DNA from: Aspidapion aeneum
Taxonomy: Eukaryota > Arthropoda > Insecta > Coleoptera > Brentidae
Assembly: GCA_963576565.1 (NCBI GenBank)
Contig: OY755044.1
Coordinates: 45,183,235-45,247,234, forward strand
Direction of reading: 5' to 3'
DNA: 64,000 nucleotides
The notes beneath the pieces are model-generated. The model ran no database searches, had not been told where the DNA came from, and saw nothing but the letters and a program-made list of their open reading frames with translations. Position 1 is the stretch's first letter; every line of letters starts with the position of its first letter. The position numbers and the translations under genes were made by a program. Positions 17,258-30,866 of this stretch are shown piece after piece.

Positions 17258-20200
17258 CTATGGTAAGGCTTTTAAGGTTTTTAAGAAAGTTTTTTCCACT
17301 AATCCGTTGGCAGAAATTATAAATGGCAGGATATCCACATTTTTCAGATTATAAAGATGTTTCAGCTCGTGATGAAGGTCTTGGTATTTAATCACTTTTT
17401 CGGTGTATGATTTGCTAATATTTTCGTCAAGAGGAATGGCGACGTCGATTACTTGGGCAGTTTTAGCAGCTTTATCAATGACAATTATATCAGGTTTGTT
17501 ATGAAGCACAGTTCTATCAGTAACTATTGATGTATCCCAATAGATTTTAACATTTTGATTCTCTGCCACTGGTTCTGGATTATATTTGTAATAGGGCTGG
17601 TTAGTGTTCTTTAGCTTATACTTGCTACAAAGGTTACTGTGTATAATCTTCGCGACGTCGTTGTGTCTATTAAGGTACTCCTTGGGAGCGATAACACTGC
17701 ATCCGCTGATTATATGTTGTATTGTCTCTTGTTTTTGACCACATACTCTGCATGTTTCATTTTGGATGTTTTCTTTTAGTATATGTTTTCTGTATGACCG
17801 TGTTCCCATCACTTGATCTTGGATCGCTAACATTAGACCTTGGGTTTCCCTGGTTAGACCGCTTTGTTTTAAGAACAGACAGGACGAGTTCGAATCGGCA
17901 GCTTCTTGTCTGAGTCCTGCTGCATATCTACCATGTAATACCTTGGAGTTCCATTGTTCTTCCCAAGGTGTGGCCGTCTCATTTTGTTCCCTTTCAGAGA
18001 GGTTAAGTGGTGTATAGCCTTTGTCCTCTCTTGCGATTGCTATGTGCAGTGCATCAGTGCTTTCCATAAAAAATTTCCTTAATGATTTTTTTTGTCTTAG
18101 GTGCCCATCTCGGAGCGAGATCAGCCCCCTTCCTCCGCGGTTTCTGGAGATGTACAATCTGGTGACAGAAGAATTTGGATGCAGTGCACGGAACGAGGTA
18201 AGTGTTGTTCTTATAGAACGGTCCAAAGCTTGTAGGTCGGTTTCACTCCATTTTAGCACTCCAAAAGTAGCTGTAACGACAGGGATTGCCCATGTGTTTA
18301 TAGCAATGATGGAGTTTCGGGCGTTAAGTTCTGTTTTTAGCAGCAGCTTGAGTCTTCGCTGTAGCTCCTTTTTCACCCTGTCTTTCATTTCTGCAGCATC
18401 TATATTTAAAGCTTGTTGGAACCCCAGGTACTTATATGTTGCTCTTCCTATGTTGTTTATTAGAGTTCCATCCATTAGTTCTGTACTCTCACCTTCTTGA
18501 ATTTTCCCTTTCTCTACATGTAGTACTGCGCATTTATCAAGCCCGAACTCCATTCTGATTGATCGACTGAACAACGCCACAAGCTCCAGCTGTCCTTGGA
18601 GCTGACTTTTTCCTTTTGCGTAGCACTTAAAGTCATCCATGTATAGTGAATGTGAGAGCCTCACTCCATTTGGTCTGCCGATATTATAACCGTACGTGCT
18701 GTTGTTAATAATATGACTTAGTGGGTTCAGTGCTAGGCAGAACCATAACGGACTGAGGCTATCACCCTGAAATATTCCCCGTTGGATACTTAGATGTTCA
18801 GTGCAATATTCGACATCACCTGCCTTTACCCTTAAGCATGTTCTCCATTGTGCCATCGCGTGCTCAAGGACTCTGAAGGTATTAGCGCTTATCTTGTAGA
18901 TCTGTAGAACCTTTAGGAGCCAACTATGCGGAACGGAATCAAATGCTTTCTGATAATCGATCCATGCTACTGATAAGTTACGTTGTTTTACTCTGGCTTG
19001 GTTGGTAGCAATGGCGTCGATTACAAGTAGTTCTCTGGTTCCTTGAGATCCTCGCTTACAGCCTTTTTGTTCCATTCCCATAAGGTTATGTCTTTTTATG
19101 TGAATCTCCATTTTTCTAGCGAGAATCGTCGTAAAGAGCTTATACAGGGTAGGGAGACAGGTTATTGGTCGAAAGTTTTTTGGGTGGGAGATGTCTGGCT
19201 TTTTGGGCAGCATTGTTGTTAATCCGGTTGTGAGAAATTCAGGTAGTAGTTCTGGTGTTAAAAGAAAATCATTAAAATATGTCTTTAGTTTTGAATGAGT
19301 AGCTGTGAACTGTTTCCACCAATAGTTTTGTATTTTATCCGGCCCAGGAATTTTCCAGTTAGGTGCTGTTTTAATTGCATTCGAAACATCGGCTTCCGTC
19401 ACTACGATGTCATCCATATTGGGAACATCTTTACACAGTTTTTCAATTTGTTTGATGAAGTACGCACCTGGGTCATGATCGACTGGATACGTCCAGATTT
19501 TTTTCCAGAACTCTAGCATTTCTTCGGCGTCTGGTGGTTTATTTTCGGTCTTCACATTTTCTTGTAGCTGCCTGTAAAATAATCCTTGGCTTTCATTGAA
19601 CATTTTATTGTCCTTGAATTTTTTTGTTCTTTTATTGTACCTTCGGATTCTGGCGCCCAGCGCTTTTGCTTTCTGCTTTAATGTATCCATGTACTCGGAA
19701 AGCTTTCTTTGATAGTCTGGAGCCGATTTTTTTATTTTGGCTTGCTTAAGGATTGGTGTGATTTTCTTTTGAAGCTTTTTTGTCACTTCTTTTGGACTTT
19801 TGGTGAAGGCCTCAATTTTCCCTATTACTTTTCTTATGTTGGTTATTTTGTTTTCCAGTCTTTTTTTCCAGGGGGGGGTCGTTTCTGTTTCTTTTTGTTT
19901 ATTTTGTGTAACATTTAATTTTTTATTTTTTGTTTCAGGTCTGACAGTGTCGATTACCGTAGCCGCAGCGCAGTACACAAGCTCGTGAATATCAGTAATG
20001 GACTCACATCGTTCAACATAGCGGGTGACGATATGGTTAATTGAGGTCACAGCGTTTTTTATCACAGGTGAGTACCCAAGTTTTCTTAGGACAGGCCTTT
20101 GACATGGGTCTGTTCGTTGATAAGTAAACAGAAGTTCATTGAGTTTTTTTTCCAGACTGTCATCATGCATCGGTCCTACAACTGGCTCCTTGAGGGATTC

Positions 20201-20752
20201 CGGTTCCAGTTGGTTTGCAGTGCCCACTGCTTTTGGGTTGATCGTCGTATTATTTGATGGTATATCGTCTTGTTGTGGTGCCATTAGTGCATCGACCTCG
20301 CTTCGCAGGGTCTGAATTTCGGCCTCAGATATTGCTTTCCTGCGCATGATTGATCTTAATTGGTCGGAGAGTCTTTGTGCAGTTATCTGTGGGTTGGGAT
20401 ATATTTCGTGCCATACTCTGTGGAGTTCGTCTCGGTAAAGTGTTTTTTGTGTTTCGTTTTTTGTTGCTTGGAGGTACGCGCGTACGAGGTTAATGTTCAT
20501 CTCTCTTGTCCAGCGCGTACGCCCTCCTGGTCGAGCCGGGTCGACGGGTCGCTGAGAGTCAGCGTCCAAGTCTTCGGCTTGTTCTTCATTATTCCTAGGA
20601 CTTCTGGGCCTTACGGTTCCGTTTCGCAGAGTAGTGCCGTTCGCTTCACTTTCATCTGCTAGGGCTTGGTCAGGTCTTCCCCCAGATGTAAGCCCAGCAT
20701 CGGGGGCGGGTTCCGAGGCTTCTTCATTATCGAGAGCATTTCGAAATCTCAT
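17258..20752 (-). CDS. R4/Dong polyprotein, family C, intact
   Basis: 1164 codons starting at a true ATG at 20752 (MRFRNALDNEE). The N-terminal 75 residues are acidic/polar and likely disordered. The Myb/SANT-like segment is residues about 78-143 (RTRWTREMNINLVRAYL...LSDQLRSIMRRK). RT motifs: NWKIPGPDKIQNYWW, FDSVPHSW (about 604), GIFQGDSLSPLWFC and YMDDFKCYA (about 705). The CCHC motif CRVCGQKQETIQHIISGC is near 1010 and the endonuclease core NKPDIIVI...VIDVAIP near 1087-1105. No stops or frameshifts are visible, so this copy could be competent. The polyprotein would bind RNA and target, nick TAA repeats and prime cDNA synthesis there; that role is inferred from the R2/R4 group. Confidence 0.9.
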   Translation of the reverse strand: MRFRNALDNEEASEPAPDAGLTSGGRPDQALADESEANGTTLRNGTVRPRSPRNNEEQAEDLDADSQRPVDPARPGGRTRWTREMNINLVRAYLQATKNETQKTLYRDELHRVWHEIYPNPQITAQRLSDQLRSIMRRKAISEAEIQTLRSEVDALMAPQQDDIPSNNTTINPKAVGTANQLEPESLKEPVVGPMHDDSLEKKLNELLFTYQRTDPCQRPVLRKLGYSPVIKNAVTSINHIVTRYVERCESITDIHELVYCAAATVIDTVRPETKNKKLNVTQNKQKETETTPPWKKRLENKITNIRKVIGKIEAFTKSPKEVTKKLQKKITPILKQAKIKKSAPDYQRKLSEYMDTLKQKAKALGARIRRYNKRTKKFKDNKMFNESQGLFYRQLQENVKTENKPPDAEEMLEFWKKIWTYPVDHDPGAYFIKQIEKLCKDVPNMDDIVVTEADVSNAIKTAPNWKIPGPDKIQNYWWKQFTATHSKLKTYFNDFLLTPELLPEFLTTGLTTMLPKKPDISHPKNFRPITCLPTLYKLFTTILARKMEIHIKRHNLMGMEQKGCKRGSQGTRELLVIDAIATNQARVKQRNLSVAWIDYQKAFDSVPHSWLLKVLQIYKISANTFRVLEHAMAQWRTCLRVKAGDVEYCTEHLSIQRGIFQGDSLSPLWFCLALNPLSHIINNSTYGYNIGRPNGVRLSHSLYMDDFKCYAKGKSQLQGQLELVALFSRSIRMEFGLDKCAVLHVEKGKIQEGESTELMDGTLINNIGRATYKYLGFQQALNIDAAEMKDRVKKELQRRLKLLLKTELNARNSIIAINTWAIPVVTATFGVLKWSETDLQALDRSIRTTLTSFRALHPNSSVTRLYISRNRGGRGLISLRDGHLRQKKSLRKFFMESTDALHIAIAREDKGYTPLNLSEREQNETATPWEEQWNSKVLHGRYAAGLRQEAADSNSSCLFLKQSGLTRETQGLMLAIQDQVMGTRSYRKHILKENIQNETCRVCGQKQETIQHIISGCSVIAPKEYLNRHNDVAKIIHSNLCSKYKLKNTNQPYYKYNPEPVAENQNVKIYWDTSIVTDRTVLHNKPDIIVIDKAAKTAQVIDVAIPLDENISKSYTEKVIKYQDLHHELKHLYNLKNVDILPFIISANGLVEKTFLKTLKALP

Positions 20753-21210
20753 AGCTGAATGGATTGCTAGTCCAGACAGCTAGTTGGGTACCTTTTTAGC
20801 ATCCCCCTACCACTATAGTGGTCGTACCCGAAGGGTTAAGCTCTGATCCACAGCCGCCCCTAACCTGGAGTACAGTCGCTGTTGGCAGGCCGGTCAATAT
20901 GACTCAGACGCCTGCTCGCAAGACACAGCTCATATGCCTCGAAGTGTGCAATGAGCCAGTGGCTTTTCTTGCGCCCCTTTAAAGCAGGGACTACTGAGTA
21001 GGGTGCACTACCCTTGTGCATGTACATTATTTCTAGGTCTTTTCCTCTTATTCGTGTGGTCCCTGACCTTTTAGGGGTATTGTGGGGGGGCAGGGCTCTC
21101 ACTACCTGCCGGGAGGATAGTGTAGGTCATTCCCCCCGATGACAACTGGGGAGGCGGTGTCGTCACTCACCGTTCACAAGCATCTGTCACCTGCTTGATA
21201 CCCCTGCCTT
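20753..21210 (-). other. 5' leader of copy 6
   Basis: Non-coding, GC-richer than its surroundings. It starts (sense strand) at GGCAGGGGTATC next to the TTA tract, and a complementary CCCTGCC lies about 90-120 nt downstream, so the 5' end could close a helix. No gene is supported here; a short open frame at 20860-21102 has no recognisable features. Confidence 0.6.
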
Positions 21211-21222
21211 AATAATAATTAT

Positions 21223-21230
<8 letters not shown>

Positions 21231-21310
<80 letters not shown>
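21231..21310. repeat. (TTA)n microsatellite, about 80 bp, imperfect right-to-left edge
   Basis: Preceded by irregular AATAATAATTATATAATAAT (about 21211-21230), one of the few places where the repeat is degenerate. Confidence 0.93.
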
Positions 21311-23008
<1,698 letters not shown>

Positions 23009-23099
23009 TTCAGGTTCCACAGGTCTTCCTGGTTAGAGCTTCTCTCCGGTACTTGCGTACAAGGATTCGAAGTGGGGTCTACGGTATAGGTAAGTATTT

Positions 23100-26000
23100 T
23101 CAAGGTAAGTTCAGAACTTTACGTACGATTCCAGTAGTTTCTATCAGAGTGATTTTTTGCATTTGACTAACTAGATTTTCTTTTATTTCCAGGGTTTTGA
23201 GGCCATCGAGTGTTGCTGACGGTACTTCCCCAGTAGCTCCGAAGATTATTGGCACAATGGTGACTCGATCTTGGTTCCACATGTCTTTGATCTCATTTGC
23301 TAATGGCAAGTATTTATTTATTTTTTCTTGGTATTTTCGTTGAGTGTTTGTGGGCAGCGGGATTGCCATGTCTATGATGTACGCTTGTTTTGTTTGTTTG
23401 TTCACAAGCACCATATCTGGTTTGTTATGTGGTATATGTACGTCCGTGATTATTTCTCTGTTCCAATATAGCTTGTAGTTCTCATTTTCATTCACAGAGT
23501 CGGGTTTTAGCTTATAGTACGGGGTGTGAGGTGCGTCAGGTTTTATTTTTTTTAGAAATTCCTGGTATATGACTTTTCCTACGTTGTCGTGCCTTTTTGT
23601 GTATTCGTTGGGGGCTAGTACTGTGCAACCGCTCACTATGTGATCTATCGATTCTGTTTGTTCTCCACACATTCTACATTTATCTGTTTCTATGCGTTGT
23701 TTCATTATGTGTTTTTGGTAATTGCGTGTGGGAATTACTTGATCTTGGATAGCCATGACAAACCCTTCTGTTTCTGGGAACAGCTGTCCCTTCTTAAGCC
23801 AGTCCAGTGATGCTTTTTCATTGATGTGGGCCTGCTTGAGTAATGCAGGATATCGTCCATGTAATTCTTTGCTAAGCCATTTTTCCATGTGATTTATGGA
23901 TTCTTCTTCAGGTAATTGTCTGCTTTGTAGGTTCAGGGGCGTTATTTTATTGTCTTTGTTTACTATTGCTTTGTACAGTCCGGTCTCTTCCGCTTTTTTG
24001 TGAAAGTAGGTTCTTAGGTTTTTTATTTGTTTCTTATGTAGTTCTTCAATGTTTAACACTCCCCATCCTCCTTGCTCTCTGGGAAGGTGAAATCTTTCCA
24101 TAGAGCTTCTTGGGTGGTGGAACCTGTGTTTAGTGGCTACAGTTCGTATTGTGCGGTTAAGTTCGGTTAGCTCTGTTTGTGTCCACGATATGATGCCGAG
24201 GCTATATGTTAGGATTGGGATTGCATAGGTGTTGATTGCCTTCACCATATTCCTTCCACGTAGCTTCGTCCTCATTATCATTTTGAGCCTTTGTTTGAGA
24301 TTGCATCTAAGGTGTTCTTTGGTTTGTTTCTGATCTATCCCACGTGCTTGCTGGTATCCCAAATATTTGTACAGCTCGTCCTCTTCCATTCCTTCTATCA
24401 CTCCAGCATCCTCTCCCATTTCTACTCCTTGATGTTTCCTCCATTTCCCTTTTTCCATGACATTGATGCGACATTTGTCTAGGCCAAATGTCATGTTAAT
24501 GTCTTCACTGAACTTTTTTATTATTTGGATGTTTTTTTCCAGGTCTTCGTTGGATGACGCATATGTTTTGAGATCGTCCATGTATAGGAGGTGGGTAAGT
24601 ATTTTGTTGTTTTCTAACTTTACACCTTTATTTTGTTCTTTTAGTGTGGAGGAGAGCGGGTTGAGAGCCAGGCAGAACCATAGCGGGCTTAGAGCGTCTC
24701 CCTGGAAAATTCCGCACTGTATAGGTATATCTCCGATTACTTGTTGCTTATTTTTAGCTGTGATTGTTAATGTGGTTTTCCATGTGTTCATTGCCTTTTC
24801 TAGGAGTTTTATTATTTGCGGGTCAATCTTATATAGTTCCAGTACCTCCAGCAGCCAAGTGTGTGGTACGCTGTCAAAGGCTTTCTGGTAATCTATATAT
24901 GCAGTGTAAAGATCTTTTTTCTCTTTCTTTGCGTTTCCTGTTATTATGGCATCGATTACCAGTTGGTCTTTGCATCCTTTTGCTGACTTTGTGCATCCCT
25001 TTTGCTCTGTTGCCAAGAGTTCGTTCTCGGTTAGGTGCTTATATATTTTTTCAGCTATAACTCCTGTCAGTAACTTATAGAGTGTTGGGAGACATGTAAT
25101 AGGGCGATATTTACTAGGGTTCTTGCTCGTAGGTGACGTTTTTGGGAGAAGATAAGTAATTCCTTGTGTCATAAATGTTGGTAGTTCAGTCCGGTTTTCC
25201 AGTATGTCTGTGAAGATGTCGGCGATTTTTTTGTGTGTGCTTTTGAATTTTTTGATCCAGAAGTTTTGTATTTTATCAATGCCTGGAGCTTTCCAGTTTT
25301 TGCTCTTTTTGATCACCTTCTCGAGTTCTTCCAGTACTACTGTGTGGTTAATCATTCTCCTCTTGTTTGTCATCCTTTCTTTTTCTTTCGTTATCCATTT
25401 TGCTTTCTTTTTGTGTTGTTTTGGGACGGCCCATATGTTCTTCCAATAGCTTTTTGTGTCTTCTTTCCCTGGTTGTTCGTCTTCTTTGTTATTTGTTGTG
25501 GATTTAAGTTGTCTGTAGAACCTTCCCTCGTTATCCTCGAATTGGTTGTTGTCCTGTCTTCGCTGGCGACTTTCTTTGAATCTTCGGAGTCTTTTAGCTC
25601 TGGCCGCTAATTGTTGCTTGAGTAGATCGAGTATTTCTTGGTTGGTGTTGTTACTTTCATTTTTGTATTTGTTTATCAGTTTTTTTGTTTTTCGTTTAAG
25701 TTTTTCGCTTGCTGTGTTTCTGCTAGCTTGTTCTATTTGTCCTATATGTTTTCTAAGTTCCTCGATTCGTTTAATGAGTCGTCTTTCCCAAGGTGGTTGA
25801 GATTCTGTTGAGGTCGAGGTGTCTTCTTTGGGTTTATTTTTTATTTGTTGGTTTATTTCAATCGTGGTCATTGCGCCAACGTAAATAATTGTGTGGAGGT
25901 CAAGGATATTGTGTGCATCGTTGATTTTTTCTGCTATTGTGTTATTTATGAGGGTTATTGTTTGCTTTGTGTTTTTATTTGTCTTTAGCTTAGGTATTCT

Positions 26001-26600
26001 TGGCCTCATTTCTGGTAGGGTTCCGTTGTATTTCATGTATATCTCATCGAACTTTTCTATTACTTGTGCTTGGCCTTCGTCTATCACATTTACATCCGCG
26101 TCTGCTACTGGGGGTTGATTTTCGTTCTGGTCTCGTACTCCTAGTTCAATTTCTGCTTCTCTTTTTATGCGTTGGGCGGTTTCGGGTGTTATTGTTTTTG
26201 AGGTTAGTAGTACTCGTCTTTGATCTAGTATATTTTGCACTGTTTTACGCGCAAGTTCAGGGAACTGCTGAGTCATTTGTGCATGCAGTTCTCTGCTGTA
26301 ACCTGTCTTTTTGGTTTCGAGTTCACTTAGAACAAGGTAGCGTCCGTATAGGAATTCATTCATGGCTGTTGTCCATTTTGTTCGCTGCCTTGGTCTACCC
26401 TGTAATGTAGTGGGCTGAGGCGCAGCCTCAGCAACATCTGCATTGTGGATTTCATGTTGCTCTTCATTGAGGGGTTCTTGCGCGTTGGGTATTCGTTGTC
26501 CTTGTCCGTTGCCTTGGTCGTTTGCGGTGGGTCTAAGGCGGTTCCGACCCGGGTCCAGCTGCCCCGGCCCGCCTGAGTATCTCTTATTTCTTGTGTTCAC
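23100..26600 (-). CDS. R4/Dong polyprotein, family A, intact
   Basis: 1166 codons from a GTG at 26600; an upstream in-frame TGA lies at 26613-26615 and the first ATG is codon 80, inside the Myb-like segment. Order: polar N-terminus (1-70); Myb/SANT-like 72-135 (RTKWTTAMNEFLYGRYL...RKTVQNILDQRR); Arg/Lys-rich linker (270-400); RT from about 435 with NWKAPGIDKIQNFW, FDSVPHTW (577), GIFQGDALSPLWFC (632) and YMDDLKTYA (673); CRMCGEQTESIDHIVSGC (about 974-991); endonuclease core NKPDMVLV...YIIDMAIP (about 1061-1078); conserved C-terminal tail. No zinc finger is visible upstream of the Myb-like segment. Length and domain order fit the one-ORF, REL-endonuclease group (R2/R4), not the EEP-type LINEs elsewhere in the window. 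Confidence 0.92.
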   Translation of the reverse strand: MNTRNKRYSGGPGQLDPGRNRLRPTANDQGNGQGQRIPNAQEPLNEEQHEIHNADVAEAAPQPTTLQGRPRQRTKWTTAMNEFLYGRYLVLSELETKKTGYSRELHAQMTQQFPELARKTVQNILDQRRVLLTSKTITPETAQRIKREAEIELGVRDQNENQPPVADADVNVIDEGQAQVIEKFDEIYMKYNGTLPEMRPRIPKLKTNKNTKQTITLINNTIAEKINDAHNILDLHTIIYVGAMTTIEINQQIKNKPKEDTSTSTESQPPWERRLIKRIEELRKHIGQIEQASRNTASEKLKRKTKKLINKYKNESNNTNQEILDLLKQQLAARAKRLRRFKESRQRRQDNNQFEDNEGRFYRQLKSTTNNKEDEQPGKEDTKSYWKNIWAVPKQHKKKAKWITKEKERMTNKRRMINHTVVLEELEKVIKKSKNWKAPGIDKIQNFWIKKFKSTHKKIADIFTDILENRTELPTFMTQGITYLLPKTSPTSKNPSKYRPITCLPTLYKLLTGVIAEKIYKHLTENELLATEQKGCTKSAKGCKDQLVIDAIITGNAKKEKKDLYTAYIDYQKAFDSVPHTWLLEVLELYKIDPQIIKLLEKAMNTWKTTLTITAKNKQQVIGDIPIQCGIFQGDALSPLWFCLALNPLSSTLKEQNKGVKLENNKILTHLLYMDDLKTYASSNEDLEKNIQIIKKFSEDINMTFGLDKCRINVMEKGKWRKHQGVEMGEDAGVIEGMEEDELYKYLGYQQARGIDQKQTKEHLRCNLKQRLKMIMRTKLRGRNMVKAINTYAIPILTYSLGIISWTQTELTELNRTIRTVATKHRFHHPRSSMERFHLPREQGGWGVLNIEELHKKQIKNLRTYFHKKAEETGLYKAIVNKDNKITPLNLQSRQLPEEESINHMEKWLSKELHGRYPALLKQAHINEKASLDWLKKGQLFPETEGFVMAIQDQVIPTRNYQKHIMKQRIETDKCRMCGEQTESIDHIVSGCTVLAPNEYTKRHDNVGKVIYQEFLKKIKPDAPHTPYYKLKPDSVNENENYKLYWNREIITDVHIPHNKPDMVLVNKQTKQAYIIDMAIPLPTNTQRKYQEKINKYLPLANEIKDMWNQDRVTIVPIIFGATGEVPSATLDGLKTLEIKENLVSQMQKITLIETTGIVRKVLNLP

Positions 26601-26762
26601 AGCAAGAGAGTTTCACGCTAGATGGGTTGCTAACCCATGTAACGGTGCTGGTTTTTGTCCACTCCGGGTATTTTATTTTCCCGGTACTCTCCAGTTTTTA
26701 GGCTGGCGAGCATACCCCATCGCCAGGGGCAGCCTCCGATAGCAGACCAGCAACAGCCACGG
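26601..26762 (-). other. Structured 5' leader of family A (copy 8; equivalent at 10226-10387 and 2588-2746)
   Basis: In sense direction GCTGG(T) near the 5' end can pair with ACCAGC about 95 nt later (copy 3: 10371-10376 with 10272-10277; copy 1: 2730-2734 with 2624-2628). Between them lie a CCCC/GGGG hairpin, a second hairpin whose arms covary (CTAG/CTAG in copy 3, CCAG/CTGG in copy 8, CAGCC/GGCTG in copy 1), and a CCGGG/CCCGG hairpin with an AAATAAAATA loop. The order resembles an HDV-like ribozyme, a fold known at 5' ends of R2 elements; not proven here. Confidence 0.45.

Positions 26763-26849
<87 letters not shown>
26763..26849. repeat. (TTA)n microsatellite, about 87 bp
   Basis: Pure TTA between copies 8 and 9. 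Confidence 0.97.
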
Positions 26850-30728
<3,879 letters not shown>

Positions 30729-30823
30729 TTTTTTTATTTTTTTATTTTTTTTTTTTGTGGTGGCCTTACTTGCGGTCCCGCGGCTCCGACTCACACGGGT
30801 GCAAGTAGGCCAGATGGTCCGTT

Positions 30824-30866
30824 ACCGTTTCTACTCCCCACCAACCGCGGGGTTAGTAGAAACGGT
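30824..30866 (-). other. 11-bp stem-loop at the ORF stop / 3' UTR (family D)
   Basis: ACCGTTTCTAC (30824-30834) is the exact reverse complement of GTAGAAACGGT (30856-30866). Inside the loop CCCC and GGGG can extend the fold. The stop codon (30853-30855) lies in the loop next to the right arm, the same position relative to the stop as the unrelated family B hairpin. Confidence 0.65.

Larger units (their letters stand above)
17096..21210 (-). mobile_element. R4/Dong-type retrotransposon, copy 6 (family C), full length
   Basis: A T-rich tail (17096-17106), a 3' UTR to 17257, an intact ORF, and a long 5' leader of about 460 bp (20753-21210) ending at imperfect TAA/TTA sequence. The leader is about three times longer than in family A and includes G/C-rich self-complementary stretches. 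Confidence 0.9.
23009..26762 (-). mobile_element. R4/Dong-type retrotransposon, copy 8 (family A), full length and apparently intact
   Basis: 3' UTR 23009-23099, ORF, 5' leader 26601-26762. It pairs with copy 3 but lacks that copy's nonsense codon, so it is the best candidate for a competent family A element here. Confidence 0.92.

Noticed and set aside
20860..21102. Small protein gene in the copy 6 leader
   Set aside because: 80 codons with no recognisable motif, inside the non-coding leader; no support beyond an open frame.
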